Source: Sphingobacteriales bacterium 46-32
GTDB taxonomy: Bacteria > Bacteroidota > Bacteroidia > Chitinophagales > Chitinophagaceae
Direction: 5' to 3'
DNA length: 64,000 nt
NCBI GenBank assembly: GCA_001898485.1
Contig: MKTY01000020.1
Location: 1,509,203 to 1,573,202, forward strand
Of this stretch, positions 52,515 to 63,082 are shown in pieces. The stretch's first letter is position 1, and the number at the start of each line of letters is the position of its first letter. The position numbers and the translations under genes are program-made. The notes under the pieces were generated by a model. It searched no databases. It was given only the letters and a program-made list of their open reading frames with translations, and was not told the DNA's origin.

Positions 52515-53123
52515 ATGATTGAAGATATAATGTACACTTTTGACAAAAACTTTCTTCGGCTTAATAACCTAATCAGCCTCTATAAAACAATGGCTGCAGG
52601 GCAAGGGAGAAAACCAGCGAACTCCCTAGATATACTGAGGGCTACTACAGTTTTAACGCATGCTACGCTGGAGGATTATTTAAGGAATCTATTACAATGG
52701 AGGCTTCCGCACCAGGATAGGGATAAGATTGAAAATATTCCTCTTGTTGGCACCTCTGCCATTGGCAGGCCTTCAAAATTCAATCTGGGGTAGCTTGTGG
52801 CTCATAAGAATAAGCGTATTGATACCGTCATTAAAGAATCGATAGCAGAGTATTTGGGGATACTAAGTTTTAATGACACTACAGATATAGCAAAAGCATT
52901 ATCGAGTATTACTCTGATCGTGACACCTGAGATCCGGGATTTATTTCCGGTAATTAATGAAATGATCAAAGGAAGACACAAAATTGTTCATAGAGCTGAT
53001 AGAGAGGATGTAACCGGTAGCGGTCATCATAGTATAACTTCAATCAGCGTGCAAAAGGTTGAAAAATGGAAAAGGGCCATAGATCAGCTTGTGTTTGAGA
53101 TTAATAAGAATTTTATTAGCTAA
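52515..53123 (+). pseudogene. HEPN-domain (RiboL-PSP-HEPN-like) gene interrupted by a TAG codon
   Basis: Ignoring one TAG at 52791-52793 (codon 93), a single 202-residue frame runs from 52515 to 53123. It begins LRLNNLISLYKTM, has THATLEDYLRNLL and IPLVG in the first half, and continues after the stop with AHKNKRIDTVI and the HEPN nuclease motif R154-HKIV-H159 in KGRHKIVHRADR. In relatives I recall, the interrupted position holds glutamate (LGEL.AH), so one base change GAG to TAG would explain it. HEPN proteins are usually RNases in toxin or defence systems. Codons are AT-rich, with AGA arginines, unlike neighbours. A sequencing error or readthrough is possible. Confidence 0.75.
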
Positions 53124-53131
53124 ATTTGAGC

Positions 53132-53458
53132 ATGGGTAAATTTGTTATTACAAAACGGTCAAATGGGGAATATCAGTTCAAATTACTGGCATCAAACGGG
53201 CAAATAATTCTGGTAAGTGAAGGGTATACTTCAAAAACCAGTTGTGAAAATGGTATTCAATCCGTTAAGAAAAACTCTCAGGATGATTCAAATTTCATCA
53301 GAAAGACGGCATCAAACGGACAATATTTTTTTAATCTGATAGCTGGCAATGGGCAAATTATAGGAACAAGTGAAATGTATGCAAGTGAAGCGGGAAGGGA
53401 AAGCGGCATTTATTCAGTAAAAGTAAACGCAAAAAGCGATATAACTGAATCGGTGTAG
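53132..53458 (+). CDS. YegP/DUF1508 family protein with two tandem domains
   Basis: This 108-residue protein has two repeats of the ~48-residue DUF1508 unit (GEYQFKLLASNGQIILVSEGYTSKTSCENGI and GQYFFNLIAGNGQIIGTSEMYASEAGRESGI). YegP-like proteins are small, cytoplasmic and of unknown function. The ATG at 53132 is preferred over a TTG at 53126, because TAAATTTG (53121-53128), a perfect -7 element overlapping the HEPN stop codon, ends three bases before it. It shares the AT-rich composition of the HEPN gene. Confidence 0.88.
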   Translation: MGKFVITKRSNGEYQFKLLASNGQIILVSEGYTSKTSCENGIQSVKKNSQDDSNFIRKTASNGQYFFNLIAGNGQIIGTSEMYASEAGRESGIYSVKVNAKSDITESV

Positions 53459-53590
53459 CTTCAAATACTATTCACCTAAACCTGATGTATGGTTGTGAGA
53501 AAAGCTAAATAAGCAAGATGTCAATCGTTTTCATGCAGACTTTTGCCGGCTGCTTTAATTTCAGAACTCGCCCATCCTGCCTTATTCCTT

Positions 53591-54787
53591 TCACCTTCCC
53601 CCTTTCTTCTTCATTTTATTAATCCAGATGAGTGTGCCGGTAACAGGCAGGCTCGTGGCGATGAGGCAGGCCAGGAAATAAATGAGTTTAGTAAACTTGC
53701 CATAAACATTTCCGACATGAATGGCTTTGATGGAGCCAGCCACCCTTTGATTGAAGGGTTTTTCTTTAAAAATATCTTTCTTCAGCAATTGCGCGCTGAA
53801 CTGGTCCAGTTGTAATCTGTCGGCTGCCGCGGGAGCAAAAAAGCCGGTATGATACTTACTGATATTGACTGTGCCTTTGGCCTGAGCGGGCAGGCTGATC
53901 TGGTAATCGCCAGACCCCGGAAGAGCTGTCTGCGCTGCATCCAGATAGGTCTGCAGGCTGAGTGTGGCCGTAGTATCGCCGTTTGCAGGCAAGGTAGAAC
54001 GTAAGGGCTTTTCTTTCGGCGCATCTTTGGGTTGATAAGTACCCAGTGTTTTCTGAAGACCGGTGCGGTACCAGTCAAAGGACCATTGCGGACCGGTGAG
54101 TCCCATCAGCAGCAGGAAGAACAGGGAATAAAAGGCCAGGGTATTATGGAGGTCATGATTGACCCGCTTCCAGCCGGCGCGCCATTTTATTTTCAGTCCC
54201 TGACGCCAGTATTTTACTTTTTGCGGAAACCAGATGATGAGGCCCGTAATACAACCCAGGGTAAACAGGATAGTGGCCCATCCGGTAATTGTACTACCCA
54301 GCTCGCGGTTGCTCATACCTGTAACAATCGGCTTTTCCACTTTATCGAGCAGGAGCCAGCGATGCAGGCTGAACATTTTGCTCATGAATTCTTTGGTACG
54401 GCTTTTCTCCGTGTTATTGCCCAGGATATCGCCCGTATAGGGGTTGACCATATAAGTAGTGCCGCGCTCACTGCCTTCTTTCTTTAGCGTAAACTGATAC
54501 GAGCGGGTAGTACTGGCAGGAATAGAGGCACTGGTGAGCGTACCTTCCTGCTGGCTCCGGAGGCGGACTACCAGTGTATCGATGGGTAGGGCGGTTTGTC
54601 CCTCACCGGGCGTTACTTTATATAAATGAGATAAAGAAGCTTCAGTAAGTTCTGTATTGTAAACATAAGCAGTGCCGCTAAAACAAACCGCTATTACGAT
54701 GAGTCCGCTCGCCAGACCCAGCCAGAGATGGACATCATTGAAAAATTTACGTATGCGCGGCCAGCGGCTTTTGGCAGATTGAGACAT
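53591..54787 (-). CDS. PepSY-associated transmembrane helix protein
   Basis: This 398-residue inner-membrane protein has four to five membrane spans: residues 20-40 (WLGLASGLIVIAVCFSGTAYVY), about 160-180, 205-225 and near 370-390. Periplasmic PepSY-like regions lie between them. The motif DVHLWLGLASGL and HNTLAFYSLFFLLLMGLTG with conserved histidines resemble the FoxB/PiuB-type membrane reductases used in siderophore-iron uptake. A role in iron or heme redox chemistry is likely but unproven. Ferritin is 4 kb away, without evident linkage. Confidence 0.88.
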   Translation of the reverse strand: MSQSAKSRWPRIRKFFNDVHLWLGLASGLIVIAVCFSGTAYVYNTELTEASLSHLYKVTPGEGQTALPIDTLVVRLRSQQEGTLTSASIPASTTRSYQFTLKKEGSERGTTYMVNPYTGDILGNNTEKSRTKEFMSKMFSLHRWLLLDKVEKPIVTGMSNRELGSTITGWATILFTLGCITGLIIWFPQKVKYWRQGLKIKWRAGWKRVNHDLHNTLAFYSLFFLLLMGLTGPQWSFDWYRTGLQKTLGTYQPKDAPKEKPLRSTLPANGDTTATLSLQTYLDAAQTALPGSGDYQISLPAQAKGTVNISKYHTGFFAPAAADRLQLDQFSAQLLKKDIFKEKPFNQRVAGSIKAIHVGNVYGKFTKLIYFLACLIATSLPVTGTLIWINKMKKKGGR

Positions 54788-54905
54788 GGTGTGGATCGGC
54801 TGTATTTAAGGCGGTAAATTTATTTCTGCCCTTCGGGCCGTGCTTACGGATTGAGGAAAAAATGAGCGGCCGGTTTACGTATTCGGGAAAATCCAGCTAA
54901 AAAAA

Positions 54906-54938
54906 AGAGGGTACGCCGGAAGGCACACCCTCTTTTTG
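54906..54938. terminator. Bidirectional terminator after nrdA
   Basis: AGAGGGTACGCC (54906-54917) pairs with GGCACACCCTCT (54922-54933) over 12 positions with one mismatch, with a GGAA loop. It is flanked by A-runs on one side and TTTTT on the other, so it can act in both directions. Confidence 0.8.
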
Positions 54939-54956
54939 AGTTTTACAGAAATATGA

Positions 54957-57353
54957 TTAGGATCCGCAACTGATACAACCGTCCTGCATGGTACAAACAG
55001 CGCCTTCCACAATTTGTGCTTCAGGGGCATTATTACCTTCAATAACGGTCAGGCTATGCGTGTCGATCAATGGCTCAACGGCGCGGCCTCCCTGTTTTTC
55101 AACAGTAAACTGTACTGCTTGTGAAGCGGCTTTGGTGCGCAGGTAATACATACCTGTTTTGAGCCCTCTCTTCCAGCCATAAAAATGCATGGAAGTAAGT
55201 TTGCCGGTAGTAGGAGTATCTACAAACAGGTTGAGTGATTGTGACTGACAGATATAGGCACCACGGTCTGCGGCCATATCGATGATAGCACGTTGTTTGA
55301 TTTCCCAAACTGTTTTATAGACTTCCTTGATATGATCGGGGATATTGCTGATTTTCTGGATTGATCCATTATGCGCCATGATGGCGTTTTTCATTTCATC
55401 GTTCCAGAGGTTGAGCTCTACCAGGTCTTTGAGCAGGTGTTTATTTACCACTACAAATTCGCCACTCAGTACACGGCGTACATAGATGTTGGAGGTGTAG
55501 GGTTCAAAGCACTCGTTGTTGCCGAGTATCTGCGATGTGGAAGCTGTAGGCATGGGCGCTACGAGCAATGAGTTGCGCACACCATGTTTTAATACTTCTG
55601 CTTTGAGTGTATACCAATCCCAGCGCAGGGTAGGTTCTACATTCCACATATCAAACTGGAAAATACCTTTTGATACGGGTGAGCCGGCAAATGTTTCGTA
55701 AGGGCCTTCCACTTTTGCCAGGTCTTTACTGGCGGTCATGGCCGCAAAGTAGATCGTTTCGAAGATCTCTTTATTCAACTGACGAGCTTCATCGCTTTCA
55801 AATGGAAGACGAAGCAGGATGAATACGTCTGCCAGGCCCTGTACACCCAGACCGATGGGGCGGTGACGCAGGTTTGATTTCTCTGCCTCAGGTACAGGAT
55901 AGTAGTTATTATCGATGATCTTATTCAGGTTTTTGGTTACCTGATAAGTCACTTCATACAGCTTATCGTGGTCAAACTTGCCATTGATCACATAGCGGGG
56001 CAGGGCCAGAGAAGCCAGGTTACAAACGGCTACTTCATCGGGGCTGGTATATTCTATAATCTCTGTACAGAGGTTTGAGCTTTTGATTGTACCCAGGTTC
56101 TGCTGATTACTTTTACGGTTAGCGGCGTCTTTGTACAGCAGGTATGGGGTGCCGGTTTCTATCTGTGCATCCAGGATAGAAAACCACAGTTCCTGCGCTT
56201 TTACGGTTTTACGGGCGCGTCCTTCCTGTTCGTATTGAGCATACAGCTTTTCAAATTCTTCGCCCCAGCATTCGTGTAGTCCGGGTGCTTCATTGGGGCA
56301 GAACAGGCTCCAGTCAGCGTTTTCTTCTACCCGTTTCATGAACAGGTCGGGGATCCAGAGGGCATAAAAGAGGTCGCGTGCGCGCATTTCTTCTTTACCA
56401 TGGTTTTTGCGCAGGTCCAGAAACTCGTATACATCTGCATGCCAGGGTTCGAGATAGATAGCGAAAGCGCCTTTGCGTTTACCACCGCCCTGGTCAACAT
56501 AGCGTGCGGTATCGTTGTATACCCGCAGCATGGGAATGATACCGTTGCTGGTACCGTTGGTGCCGCCGATATAGCTGCCTGTGGCGCGGATGCCATGAAT
56601 GGCGAGTCCAATGCCACCGGCGCTTTGTGAAATCTTTGCTGTTTGTTTAAGTGTGTCATAAATACCATCAATGCTGTCGTCCTTCATGGTAAGGAGGAAG
56701 CAGGAGCTCATTTGCGGCTTGGGTGTGCCCGCATTGAACAGCGTGGGAGTGGCATGTGTAAACCAGCGCTCACTCATGAGATGGTAAGTCTTGATAGCGC
56801 TGTCGATATCTTCTTTGTGGATACCGATAGCCACGCGCATAAACATATGTTGCGGACGCTCTGATACTTTGCCATCCAGTTTCAGCAGGTATGACTTTTC
56901 AAGCGTTTTGAAACCGAAATAATCAAATCCGTAATCGCGGTCGTAAATGATGGTAGAGTCGAGCAGTTCGGCATTGTCCTGAATGATCTGCCATACATCA
57001 TCGGCAAGCAGGGGAAGGTGTTTGCCGGTTTTGGGATCTTTACAATTGTAGAGCAACTCCATTGTGCCGGAGAAGCTCTTGGTAGTATTTTTATGGAGGT
57101 TGCTGACGGCAATACGGCTTGCCAGCAGTGCATAGTCAGGGTGTTTTACCGTGAGCGATGCGGCTGTTTCAGCGGCCAGATTATCCAGTTCGGTAGTGGT
57201 AACACCATCGTAGAGACCTTCGATTACCTTTTTGGCTACATCAATGGAGTTAACAAAGCGACGGTCCAGGCCATAGCAAAGTTTTTCAATCCGTGCGGTG
57301 ATCTTGTCAAACTTGACACTCTCTCTTTTATTGTTCCTTTTAATGACGTACAT
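54957..57353 (-). CDS. nrdA: Ribonucleoside-diphosphate reductase class I, alpha subunit
   Basis: This 798-residue catalytic subunit reduces ribonucleoside diphosphates to deoxyribonucleotides. An N-terminal ATP-cone ([17 protein letters not shown] to about 95) gives allosteric control. The substrate-site cysteine is in PQMSSCFLL, the thiyl radical site in SSNLCTEI, the second redox cysteine in VAVCNLASL, and the C-terminal swing-arm pair is C793/C796 in GCISCGS. nrdB lies 141 bases upstream and is transcribed in the same direction. Confidence 0.96.
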   Translation of the reverse strand: MYVIKRNNKRESVKFDKITARIEKLCYGLDRRFVNSIDVAKKVIEGLYDGVTTTELDNLAAETAASLTVKHPDYALLASRIAVSNLHKNTTKSFSGTMELLYNCKDPKTGKHLPLLADDVWQIIQDNAELLDSTIIYDRDYGFDYFGFKTLEKSYLLKLDGKVSERPQHMFMRVAIGIHKEDIDSAIKTYHLMSERWFTHATPTLFNAGTPKPQMSSCFLLTMKDDSIDGIYDTLKQTAKISQSAGGIGLAIHGIRATGSYIGGTNGTSNGIIPMLRVYNDTARYVDQGGGKRKGAFAIYLEPWHADVYEFLDLRKNHGKEEMRARDLFYALWIPDLFMKRVEENADWSLFCPNEAPGLHECWGEEFEKLYAQYEQEGRARKTVKAQELWFSILDAQIETGTPYLLYKDAANRKSNQQNLGTIKSSNLCTEIIEYTSPDEVAVCNLASLALPRYVINGKFDHDKLYEVTYQVTKNLNKIIDNNYYPVPEAEKSNLRHRPIGLGVQGLADVFILLRLPFESDEARQLNKEIFETIYFAAMTASKDLAKVEGPYETFAGSPVSKGIFQFDMWNVEPTLRWDWYTLKAEVLKHGVRNSLLVAPMPTASTSQILGNNECFEPYTSNIYVRRVLSGEFVVVNKHLLKDLVELNLWNDEMKNAIMAHNGSIQKISNIPDHIKEVYKTVWEIKQRAIIDMAADRGAYICQSQSLNLFVDTPTTGKLTSMHFYGWKRGLKTGMYYLRTKAASQAVQFTVEKQGGRAVEPLIDTHSLTVIEGNNAPEAQIVEGAVCTMQDGCISCGS

Positions 57354-57494
57354 AGCTGCAGGATTTATATGGGTTAATAGTTTCCGTTTTTTCTCTCATT
57401 CAGTTTAAACGTTCTCACAGGATTGGATGGAGGATAAAAATTATTCAAACCGGTTACAGCAAATTGGCCTGTTTGAATAAGAACAGATATAACG

Positions 57495-58466
57495 TTAAAA
57501 ATCTTCTTCGGTTGAAAATGATTGGGTTTCTTTTCCCGCCATCACACCTGCTTTCTGATAATCACCTACACGTTTTTCGAAGAAGTTGGTTTTACCTTCC
57601 AGCGAGATCATTTCCATGAAGTCGAAAGGATTGGTGGCATTGAACATTTTGGGATAACCCAGTTCGGCCAGCCAGCGGTCGGCAACAAACTCAATGTATT
57701 GCTGCATCAGATCCGCGTTCATACCTATCAGCTTTACAGGAAGTGCATCGGTAATAAATTCTTTTTCGATCTCTACCGCATTGCCGATGATAGAATATAC
57801 TTGCTCCTGGGTAAGTTTGTTGGTAAGCATGCTGTAAAGCACACAGGCAAACTCGCAATGCAGACCTTCATCGCGGCTGATGAGTTCATTGCTGAACGTA
57901 AGGCCGGGCATGAGGCCACGTTTTTTGAGCCAGAAAATAGAGCAGAAGCTACCGCTGAAGAAGATGCCTTCTACTGCGGCAAAAGCTACCAGTCGTTCGG
58001 CAAAAGTGCCGTTTTCGATCCAGCGCAATGCCCATTCTGCTTTTTTCTTTACTGCGGGAACCGTATCGATAGCATGAAAAAGGCGATCCTTTTCCTTGGG
58101 GTCCTTAATGTAGGTGTCGATAAGCAGGGCATAGGTTTCTGAGTGAATATTTTCCATCATGATCTGGAAGCCATAAAAACAGCGGGCTTCGGGCAATTGC
58201 ACCTCACTCATAAAGTTTACAGCCAGGTTTTCATTTACAATACCATCACTGGCGGCAAAAAAAGCCAGTACGTGTGAAATGAAATGCCTTTCACCATCGG
58301 TCATGGCAGCCCAGTCTTTTGCATCGGCGCTCAGGTCAATTTCCTCAGCAGTCCAAAAGCTGGCCTCATGCCGCTTATAATGCTCCCACAGCTTTGGATA
58401 ATTGATGGGAAGGATAACAAAGCGATCCTTGTTTTCTCTTAGCAAAACTTCGTCTTCATGCTGCAT
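57495..58466 (-). CDS. nrdB: Ribonucleoside-diphosphate reductase class I, beta subunit
   Basis: This 323-residue ferritin-like subunit carries the diiron-tyrosyl radical cofactor. The ligand pattern ENIHSETY gives E-x-x-H-x-x-x-Y, so the radical tyrosine is present, and the second helix pair has VEGIFFSG and RDEGLH (E-x-x-H). This indicates a classical class I subunit rather than the tyrosine-free Ic type. It is the first gene of the nrdB-nrdA pair. A 20-bp AT-rich dyad lies 58 bases upstream of the start. Confidence 0.96.
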   Translation of the reverse strand: MQHEDEVLLRENKDRFVILPINYPKLWEHYKRHEASFWTAEEIDLSADAKDWAAMTDGERHFISHVLAFFAASDGIVNENLAVNFMSEVQLPEARCFYGFQIMMENIHSETYALLIDTYIKDPKEKDRLFHAIDTVPAVKKKAEWALRWIENGTFAERLVAFAAVEGIFFSGSFCSIFWLKKRGLMPGLTFSNELISRDEGLHCEFACVLYSMLTNKLTQEQVYSIIGNAVEIEKEFITDALPVKLIGMNADLMQQYIEFVADRWLAELGYPKMFNATNPFDFMEMISLEGKTNFFEKRVGDYQKAGVMAGKETQSFSTEEDF

Positions 58467-59060
58467 AACAAAAAAATTGAACCGTTATATAATAGCGGCA
58501 CGACAAGAGACGGAAAACCCCACACTTTTTTGATGAAAAAAAGTAACGAAATCAATCTTTGCCGGTACCTTATGATCCGGGAAGGTTCCAAACAATAATT
58601 ATTGCGGCCGGTAGCCTGGCTAGCCTGGTGGAGTTATAGGTTTTAAGTTCTAAGTAGTAAGTGTTCACCTTACTTATAACTTAAAACTTACAACTTATCA
58701 CTCCCTCCGGGTCACAGTTGCCTGTCAGCCCATGATTTTCACATGGTTCCCCTCTTTATGCAGAAAAATGTTTTCCTGCTCCGCAACAAATTATCTTGAA
58801 GAACTGGCAACGAATGTAAAATCAAACAAAGGAAATGGCGTTCGTAATTCTGCACAGGATGTGGATATATTTTTAGGCCCGAATGGGGCGAATATCCTTC
58901 ACTCTATATATAGTAAAAAAATAGTATGAACCACCCGGCCGCGCGTAGGCGGGCCTGTCACCTGCCTGTCAGTTTCCCCTTTGCGCAACCAGACTTTGCC
59001 GAAATCGTAAGGGTCCTGGGCCCGCCATGCCCCATTTTTACAAAACTAAACTGTACGGGC
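58467..59060. other. Intergenic region with AT-rich dyad and inverted short-unit repeat
   Basis: No convincing gene is seen; a 65-codon plus-strand frame at 58732-58929 has no signal peptide, promoter or recognisable family. ACTTTTTTGATG...AAAAAAAGT (58524-58544) is a near-perfect dyad upstream of nrdB and a candidate operator. GTTTTAAGTT (58640-58649) and AACTTAAAAC (58679-58688) form an inverted pair whose flanks repeat TAAGT/ACTTA units, like the array at 25398. Confidence 0.55.
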
Positions 59061-59393
59061 ATGTGCCAATACCAGACCTTATTTCATCATGCAGAAACCG
59101 GTTATGTGATACGCTGCACCGCCTGCGACCGCATACAGGTCGGGTTTGCGAACCTGCTGCTCACCTTCCGGGAAGAAGACCTGGCTCCTTTTTTACGCTG
59201 GATAAACCGGATTCGGGAGGAGCAGCAACCGGGCCTAAACCCGGTCATTCGCAGTATCATAATTCCCTCGCCCTGCGAAGGAGTTAGTCTCCTGCTCAAC
59301 CTCAAAGAGCTGGAATCATTGATTAATATGATGGAAATAGCCGACAGTGAGCTGAAAACCCTTCAACTAATACAACTCTTTGGCGAGTCCTGA
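59061..59393 (+). CDS. DUF6686-like small protein
   Basis: This 110-residue protein begins MCQYQTLFHHAETGYVIRC and has C2, C19 and C22 (RCTACDRIQVGF), a possible metal site, followed by a conserved FANLLLTF region. This fits what I recall of DUF6686, a Bacteroidota family of unknown function. The frame is open upstream to 58926, but the internal ATG at 59061 gives the family's usual start. No signal peptide is present. Confidence 0.7.
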   Translation: MCQYQTLFHHAETGYVIRCTACDRIQVGFANLLLTFREEDLAPFLRWINRIREEQQPGLNPVIRSIIIPSPCEGVSLLLNLKELESLINMMEIADSELKTLQLIQLFGES

Positions 59394-59475
59394 CCGGGTG
59401 CCAATCATCAATAAGCGAACTAAAATGTGGATCATGCTGCGGTCTTATTCTTATGACGGCAGTAAAAAAACTGAA

Positions 59476-59509
59476 AGTGCCATCTCTTGAGGTGGCACTC
59501 TTATTTTTG
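59476..59509 (+). promoter_or_regulatory. Hairpin with overlapping -7 element before the nitroreductase
   Basis: AGTGCCA (59476-59482) pairs with TGGCACT (59493-59499), extended inward by CTC/GAG, and is followed by CTTATTTTTG. This can be a terminator for the DUF6686 gene, while TATTTTTG (59502-59509) is a perfect -7 element for the nitroreductase starting at 59527. Confidence 0.6.
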
Positions 59510-59526
59510 CAAAAAATATTGAAACG

Positions 59527-60108
59527 ATGAACCAAATTGAAGTCTTTAATAATCTGGCCCGCACCCGCCGCTCTGTATTTCCTGATCAGCTGGAGGCCGG
59601 CAAACCGGTCGATGATGCCATTATCCGCGAAATCCTGACCAACGCCATGTGGGCTCCCAACCATGGCCGCGCCGAACCCTGGCATTTTACTGTATTCAGC
59701 GGTGAAGGATTGAAAAAACTGGCCGATTTTCAAAGCAACCTGTACAAAGAACTTTCTGGCCCCGGCTTTAAGGAAATAACCTATACCAAGCTGCAGCAAA
59801 ACCCGCTCAAGGCATCTCACATCATAGCCATTGGCATGAAACGCACACCCAATAAAAATATTCCTGAAATTGAAGATGTGGAAGCCGTATCCTGCGCTGT
59901 TCAGAATATCTATTTGTCGGTAACAGCATATGGCCTGGGCGGTTACTGGACCACCGGCGGAGTTACTTACCGGGAGCAGGCAAAATCGTTTTTCGGCCTG
60001 GGAGAAGAAGATAAATTATTAGGCTTTTTCTACATAGGACATATTGCATTGCCCTCAGGAGCCGCTACCCGTGCCGACTTTGACACTAAGGTGACATGGG
60101 TAAGATGA
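59527..60108 (+). CDS. Nitroreductase family protein
   Basis: This 193-residue flavoprotein has the NfsB/YdjA-type layout: N-terminal LARTRRSVFPDQ with the FMN phosphate-binding arginines, AMWAPNHGRAEPWHF, and the C-terminal GLGGYWTTGG and GFFYIGHI motifs. It resembles the YdjA subgroup, which lacks one helical insertion of larger nitroreductases. It reduces nitro compounds or quinones using NAD(P)H; the natural substrate is unknown. Confidence 0.92.
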   Translation: MNQIEVFNNLARTRRSVFPDQLEAGKPVDDAIIREILTNAMWAPNHGRAEPWHFTVFSGEGLKKLADFQSNLYKELSGPGFKEITYTKLQQNPLKASHIIAIGMKRTPNKNIPEIEDVEAVSCAVQNIYLSVTAYGLGGYWTTGGVTYREQAKSFFGLGEEDKLLGFFYIGHIALPSGAATRADFDTKVTWVR

Positions 60109-60223
60109 TTCATTACTCTACAGGACCAGTGAGTTTTTCCTGATCGGGGTTGTTTTTTTTCTGATTTCAAAAATGCCTGCGGGAGTAGTCTGGCAATTTT
60201 GCAGTCCAATTTTGAAATCAGCA

Positions 60224-63073
60224 ATGACGCACTGGACCAAACTACTGCTCACAGCCTGCAGCTTCCTGTTGATGACAGCGATGCTGCAGGCTCAGTCATT
60301 TTATACGCTACAGGGCAAAATCATCGATGAAGAAAACAAACCCCTCTCTCTTGCTACCATTCGTGTATTGCCGGCCGATCTGGCTACACAAAGTCAGACC
60401 GATGGCTCATTTTCCCTTCGCATTCCCGCACACTTACGGGAGATCAGTTTGCAGATATCACATGTAGGTAAGGAGCCGGTGAGCCGTGCGCTTACTGCAG
60501 GGCAGTATGGGCAGTTTCAACTCATACGTCTGCTTACATTAAGTCTGAAACTGACAGAAGTGGAAGTCAACGCGGTGCGCCGCAATACCGCTTCTTCCAA
60601 TTCATCTATCCTGTTTGATCGAGAAGCTATTGAACAGGTACAGCCCCTGAGCGTAGCCAATGTGCTTAATTACCTGCCCGGACAAACCATCTTACGTCAG
60701 GGTGTATCTGTACAGGGCATACAAACGCTCAACCTCCGCTCGGCTACCAATCCTGCCACATTGCTGGCCGGAGGATCATCGCAGGCCCGGTCCGTCATGG
60801 AAACGCAGAACCTGAATGAAACCTTTGGGCTTACCGTAATGGTAGACGGCGCTCCTTTATCAAATAATGCCAACATGCAATTCAGCAATACCAGCTTTAT
60901 GGGCATGTTTTCTTCTAATAATATAACAAACCCCGATGGTATACTGGCCGATCGTGCGCAGCGAAACGGAACTCTTTACTCGGCCTATGGAGGTTTATAT
61001 GGCGGTGCCCAGGCCAATACCGGCCTCGATCTCCGGTCTATTGGTGTGGAAAGCATTGAACAGATAGAAGTGATCTCTGGCGTGGCATCTGCACGTTATG
61101 GCGATTATACCACAGGCATTGTAAACATTGATCGGCAGGCCGGCATAACCCCCTTGCGCCTGAGCCTGCAGCATAATGACGGCACACAGCTTATCTCCCT
61201 GTCAAAAGGGATGAAACTGACTCCTGCTCTGGGCAATATCAATATCAGCATGGACTATCTGCATAGCAACGATGACCCGCGCGACAAGCTCAAAGGATTT
61301 GAACGTATCGGCGCTGGCCTGATCTGGACTTATCAGAAACGGAAGGTAAGCGCGTTTAAAAACACCTTAAGTGTTAACTACAACACCACGCTGGATCGTA
61401 CCAAACTGGACCCGGACGAAGGCAATCAGCGTATGGCCAGGTTCAGCAACCGTTCTGTTAATCTCTCCAACCGAAGCAACTGGACCTTACGTAAGAGCTG
61501 GATTTATGATATCGAGTTCAGGGCCAGCTATGGTGTAACCCGCAGCGAATCTTATGACCAATGGTTTTTAAACAGCAGTTCATTGATCAAAATTGCCGAG
61601 GCTACCGAAACCAGTACGTACGAAGGGAGATATGGACCTGGTTATTATCTGGCTTTTCACCATATTATCGGGAAGCCCGTAAATGCATCGGCGCGTTTGC
61701 AGTCCAACAGCATCTTCAAATTATCGGCCGGCAATACCTATAAACTTTCATTGGGCGCAGACTACCGGTATAATGCCAATAAAGGCCCCGGTGTGCTGAA
61801 TGACCCCGCACGCCCTCGTTTTGATGACCAGGGATACAAAAATGACCGCCCACGTTCCTTCGATGATCTGTCGGCTATGAGCAATATAGGGTTTTACGTG
61901 GAGAATGTTTTTATAACCCGTTTTCTGCAAAAACCGCTGCAAGCCAATCTGGGAGCACGCGCAGACATGCAAAATGGATTTTTCACAGCCGCACCCCGTA
62001 TCAATACCAGCTGGCAGCCTCTAAAGGGATGGTCTGTGTCGCTGGCATATGGAATAGCGACAAAAGCTCCTGGCTTGTCGCAAATGAATCCCGGTAATGT
62101 CTATTTCGATATTCCCTTACTTGAGTTGTATAGCAGCACAAGACCTGAGCATCAACTTTACCTGGTGCATACGGAAGTTATAAAGCAGGAACAGCTTAAT
62201 CTGCGTCCGTATAGCAGTGCCACAGCCGAAGCAGGCATCAGCTGGAATACAAAACCCATCAAAGGATCATTGTTTTACAGCAACCGCATAATGAAGAATG
62301 GATTTATATCTACCAACACGCTGGTACCGGTAACCGTTGAAAATTATGCATACGATACTCCCGTGCCAGGCGAACGTATTAATTATTACAAAGACGGCAG
62401 TAAGACTACATATTATCTTACTTACAGTGGTATGCATAATGGCAGCTACAGCCGCAGCAATAGCGTGGAGCTTATTCTCCGCACCAATAAGATCCGTTTT
62501 TTGCAGACTTCTTTCGATCTCAATACTTCCTATTATCATACTTATTACCGGAATAGTGCACCTACTGTTGATCTGGGCACTACCGGCCAGTCAACTGTTG
62601 ATTATTCGAAAGAAGCTGTATTTGGAATTTATAACCAGCAGGAGGCGTCTTCTACCAATATCAAATCCACTCTTTCTGCCAATACACATATTCCGGCTTT
62701 GCGTATGACAGTAGTGCTTACTGGCGAAATATTCTGGATGTCGCGGACAAATACCTATACATCGTCAATTTATCCGGCAGGCTATCTTGACAAAAATGGA
62801 AAGGCTCACTCACTTACCCCCGGGCAGGCTCAGTCAAATGACTATATCCATCTCCGTAGAAAAGGCGTGGAAGGAGGTGTGCGCAATGTGCCTTCTTCTG
62901 TTTATTCCAATATGCATTTGCGCTTGAGCAAAGAGATTGGAGATGTATTACGCCTGTCATTTAACGCATTTAATGTATTTAATATCCGCCCGCGCCTATG
63001 GGGCGGCACAGGTTATTATTATTTCAACGGGCAGCCTTCTTATAGTGTTGCCATGGCATTTTCTATAAAATAA
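60224..63073 (+). CDS. TonB-dependent outer-membrane receptor
   Basis: This 949-residue protein has a signal peptide (to about residue 24, LQAQ), a carboxypeptidase-regulatory-like domain at about 25-110 (YTLQGKIIDEENKPLSLATI), a plug domain at about 130-270 (LTVMVDGAPL and IEVISGVASARYGDYTTGIV), and a large beta-barrel ending in an aromatic strand (PSYSVAMAFSIK). It imports a bulky ligand using TonB energy. The frame reaches back to 60173 but 60224 yields the signal peptide. The DUF4876-like lipoprotein starts 9 bases later, the usual partner arrangement of this receptor type. Confidence 0.93.
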   Translation: MTHWTKLLLTACSFLLMTAMLQAQSFYTLQGKIIDEENKPLSLATIRVLPADLATQSQTDGSFSLRIPAHLREISLQISHVGKEPVSRALTAGQYGQFQLIRLLTLSLKLTEVEVNAVRRNTASSNSSILFDREAIEQVQPLSVANVLNYLPGQTILRQGVSVQGIQTLNLRSATNPATLLAGGSSQARSVMETQNLNETFGLTVMVDGAPLSNNANMQFSNTSFMGMFSSNNITNPDGILADRAQRNGTLYSAYGGLYGGAQANTGLDLRSIGVESIEQIEVISGVASARYGDYTTGIVNIDRQAGITPLRLSLQHNDGTQLISLSKGMKLTPALGNINISMDYLHSNDDPRDKLKGFERIGAGLIWTYQKRKVSAFKNTLSVNYNTTLDRTKLDPDEGNQRMARFSNRSVNLSNRSNWTLRKSWIYDIEFRASYGVTRSESYDQWFLNSSSLIKIAEATETSTYEGRYGPGYYLAFHHIIGKPVNASARLQSNSIFKLSAGNTYKLSLGADYRYNANKGPGVLNDPARPRFDDQGYKNDRPRSFDDLSAMSNIGFYVENVFITRFLQKPLQANLGARADMQNGFFTAAPRINTSWQPLKGWSVSLAYGIATKAPGLSQMNPGNVYFDIPLLELYSSTRPEHQLYLVHTEVIKQEQLNLRPYSSATAEAGISWNTKPIKGSLFYSNRIMKNGFISTNTLVPVTVENYAYDTPVPGERINYYKDGSKTTYYLTYSGMHNGSYSRSNSVELILRTNKIRFLQTSFDLNTSYYHTYYRNSAPTVDLGTTGQSTVDYSKEAVFGIYNQQEASSTNIKSTLSANTHIPALRMTVVLTGEIFWMSRTNTYTSSIYPAGYLDKNGKAHSLTPGQAQSNDYIHLRRKGVEGGVRNVPSSVYSNMHLRLSKEIGDVLRLSFNAFNVFNIRPRLWGGTGYYYFNGQPSYSVAMAFSIK

Positions 63074-63082
63074 AATCAACGT

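Noticed and set aside
52229-53460. Mobile element carrying the HEPN gene
   Set aside because: Composition suggests transfer, but no terminal repeats, target-site duplication, integrase or transposase can be seen.
58732-58929. 65-codon plus-strand frame upstream of the DUF6686 gene
   Set aside because: It has no family, no signal peptide and no promoter placed for it; chance open frames of this length are expected.
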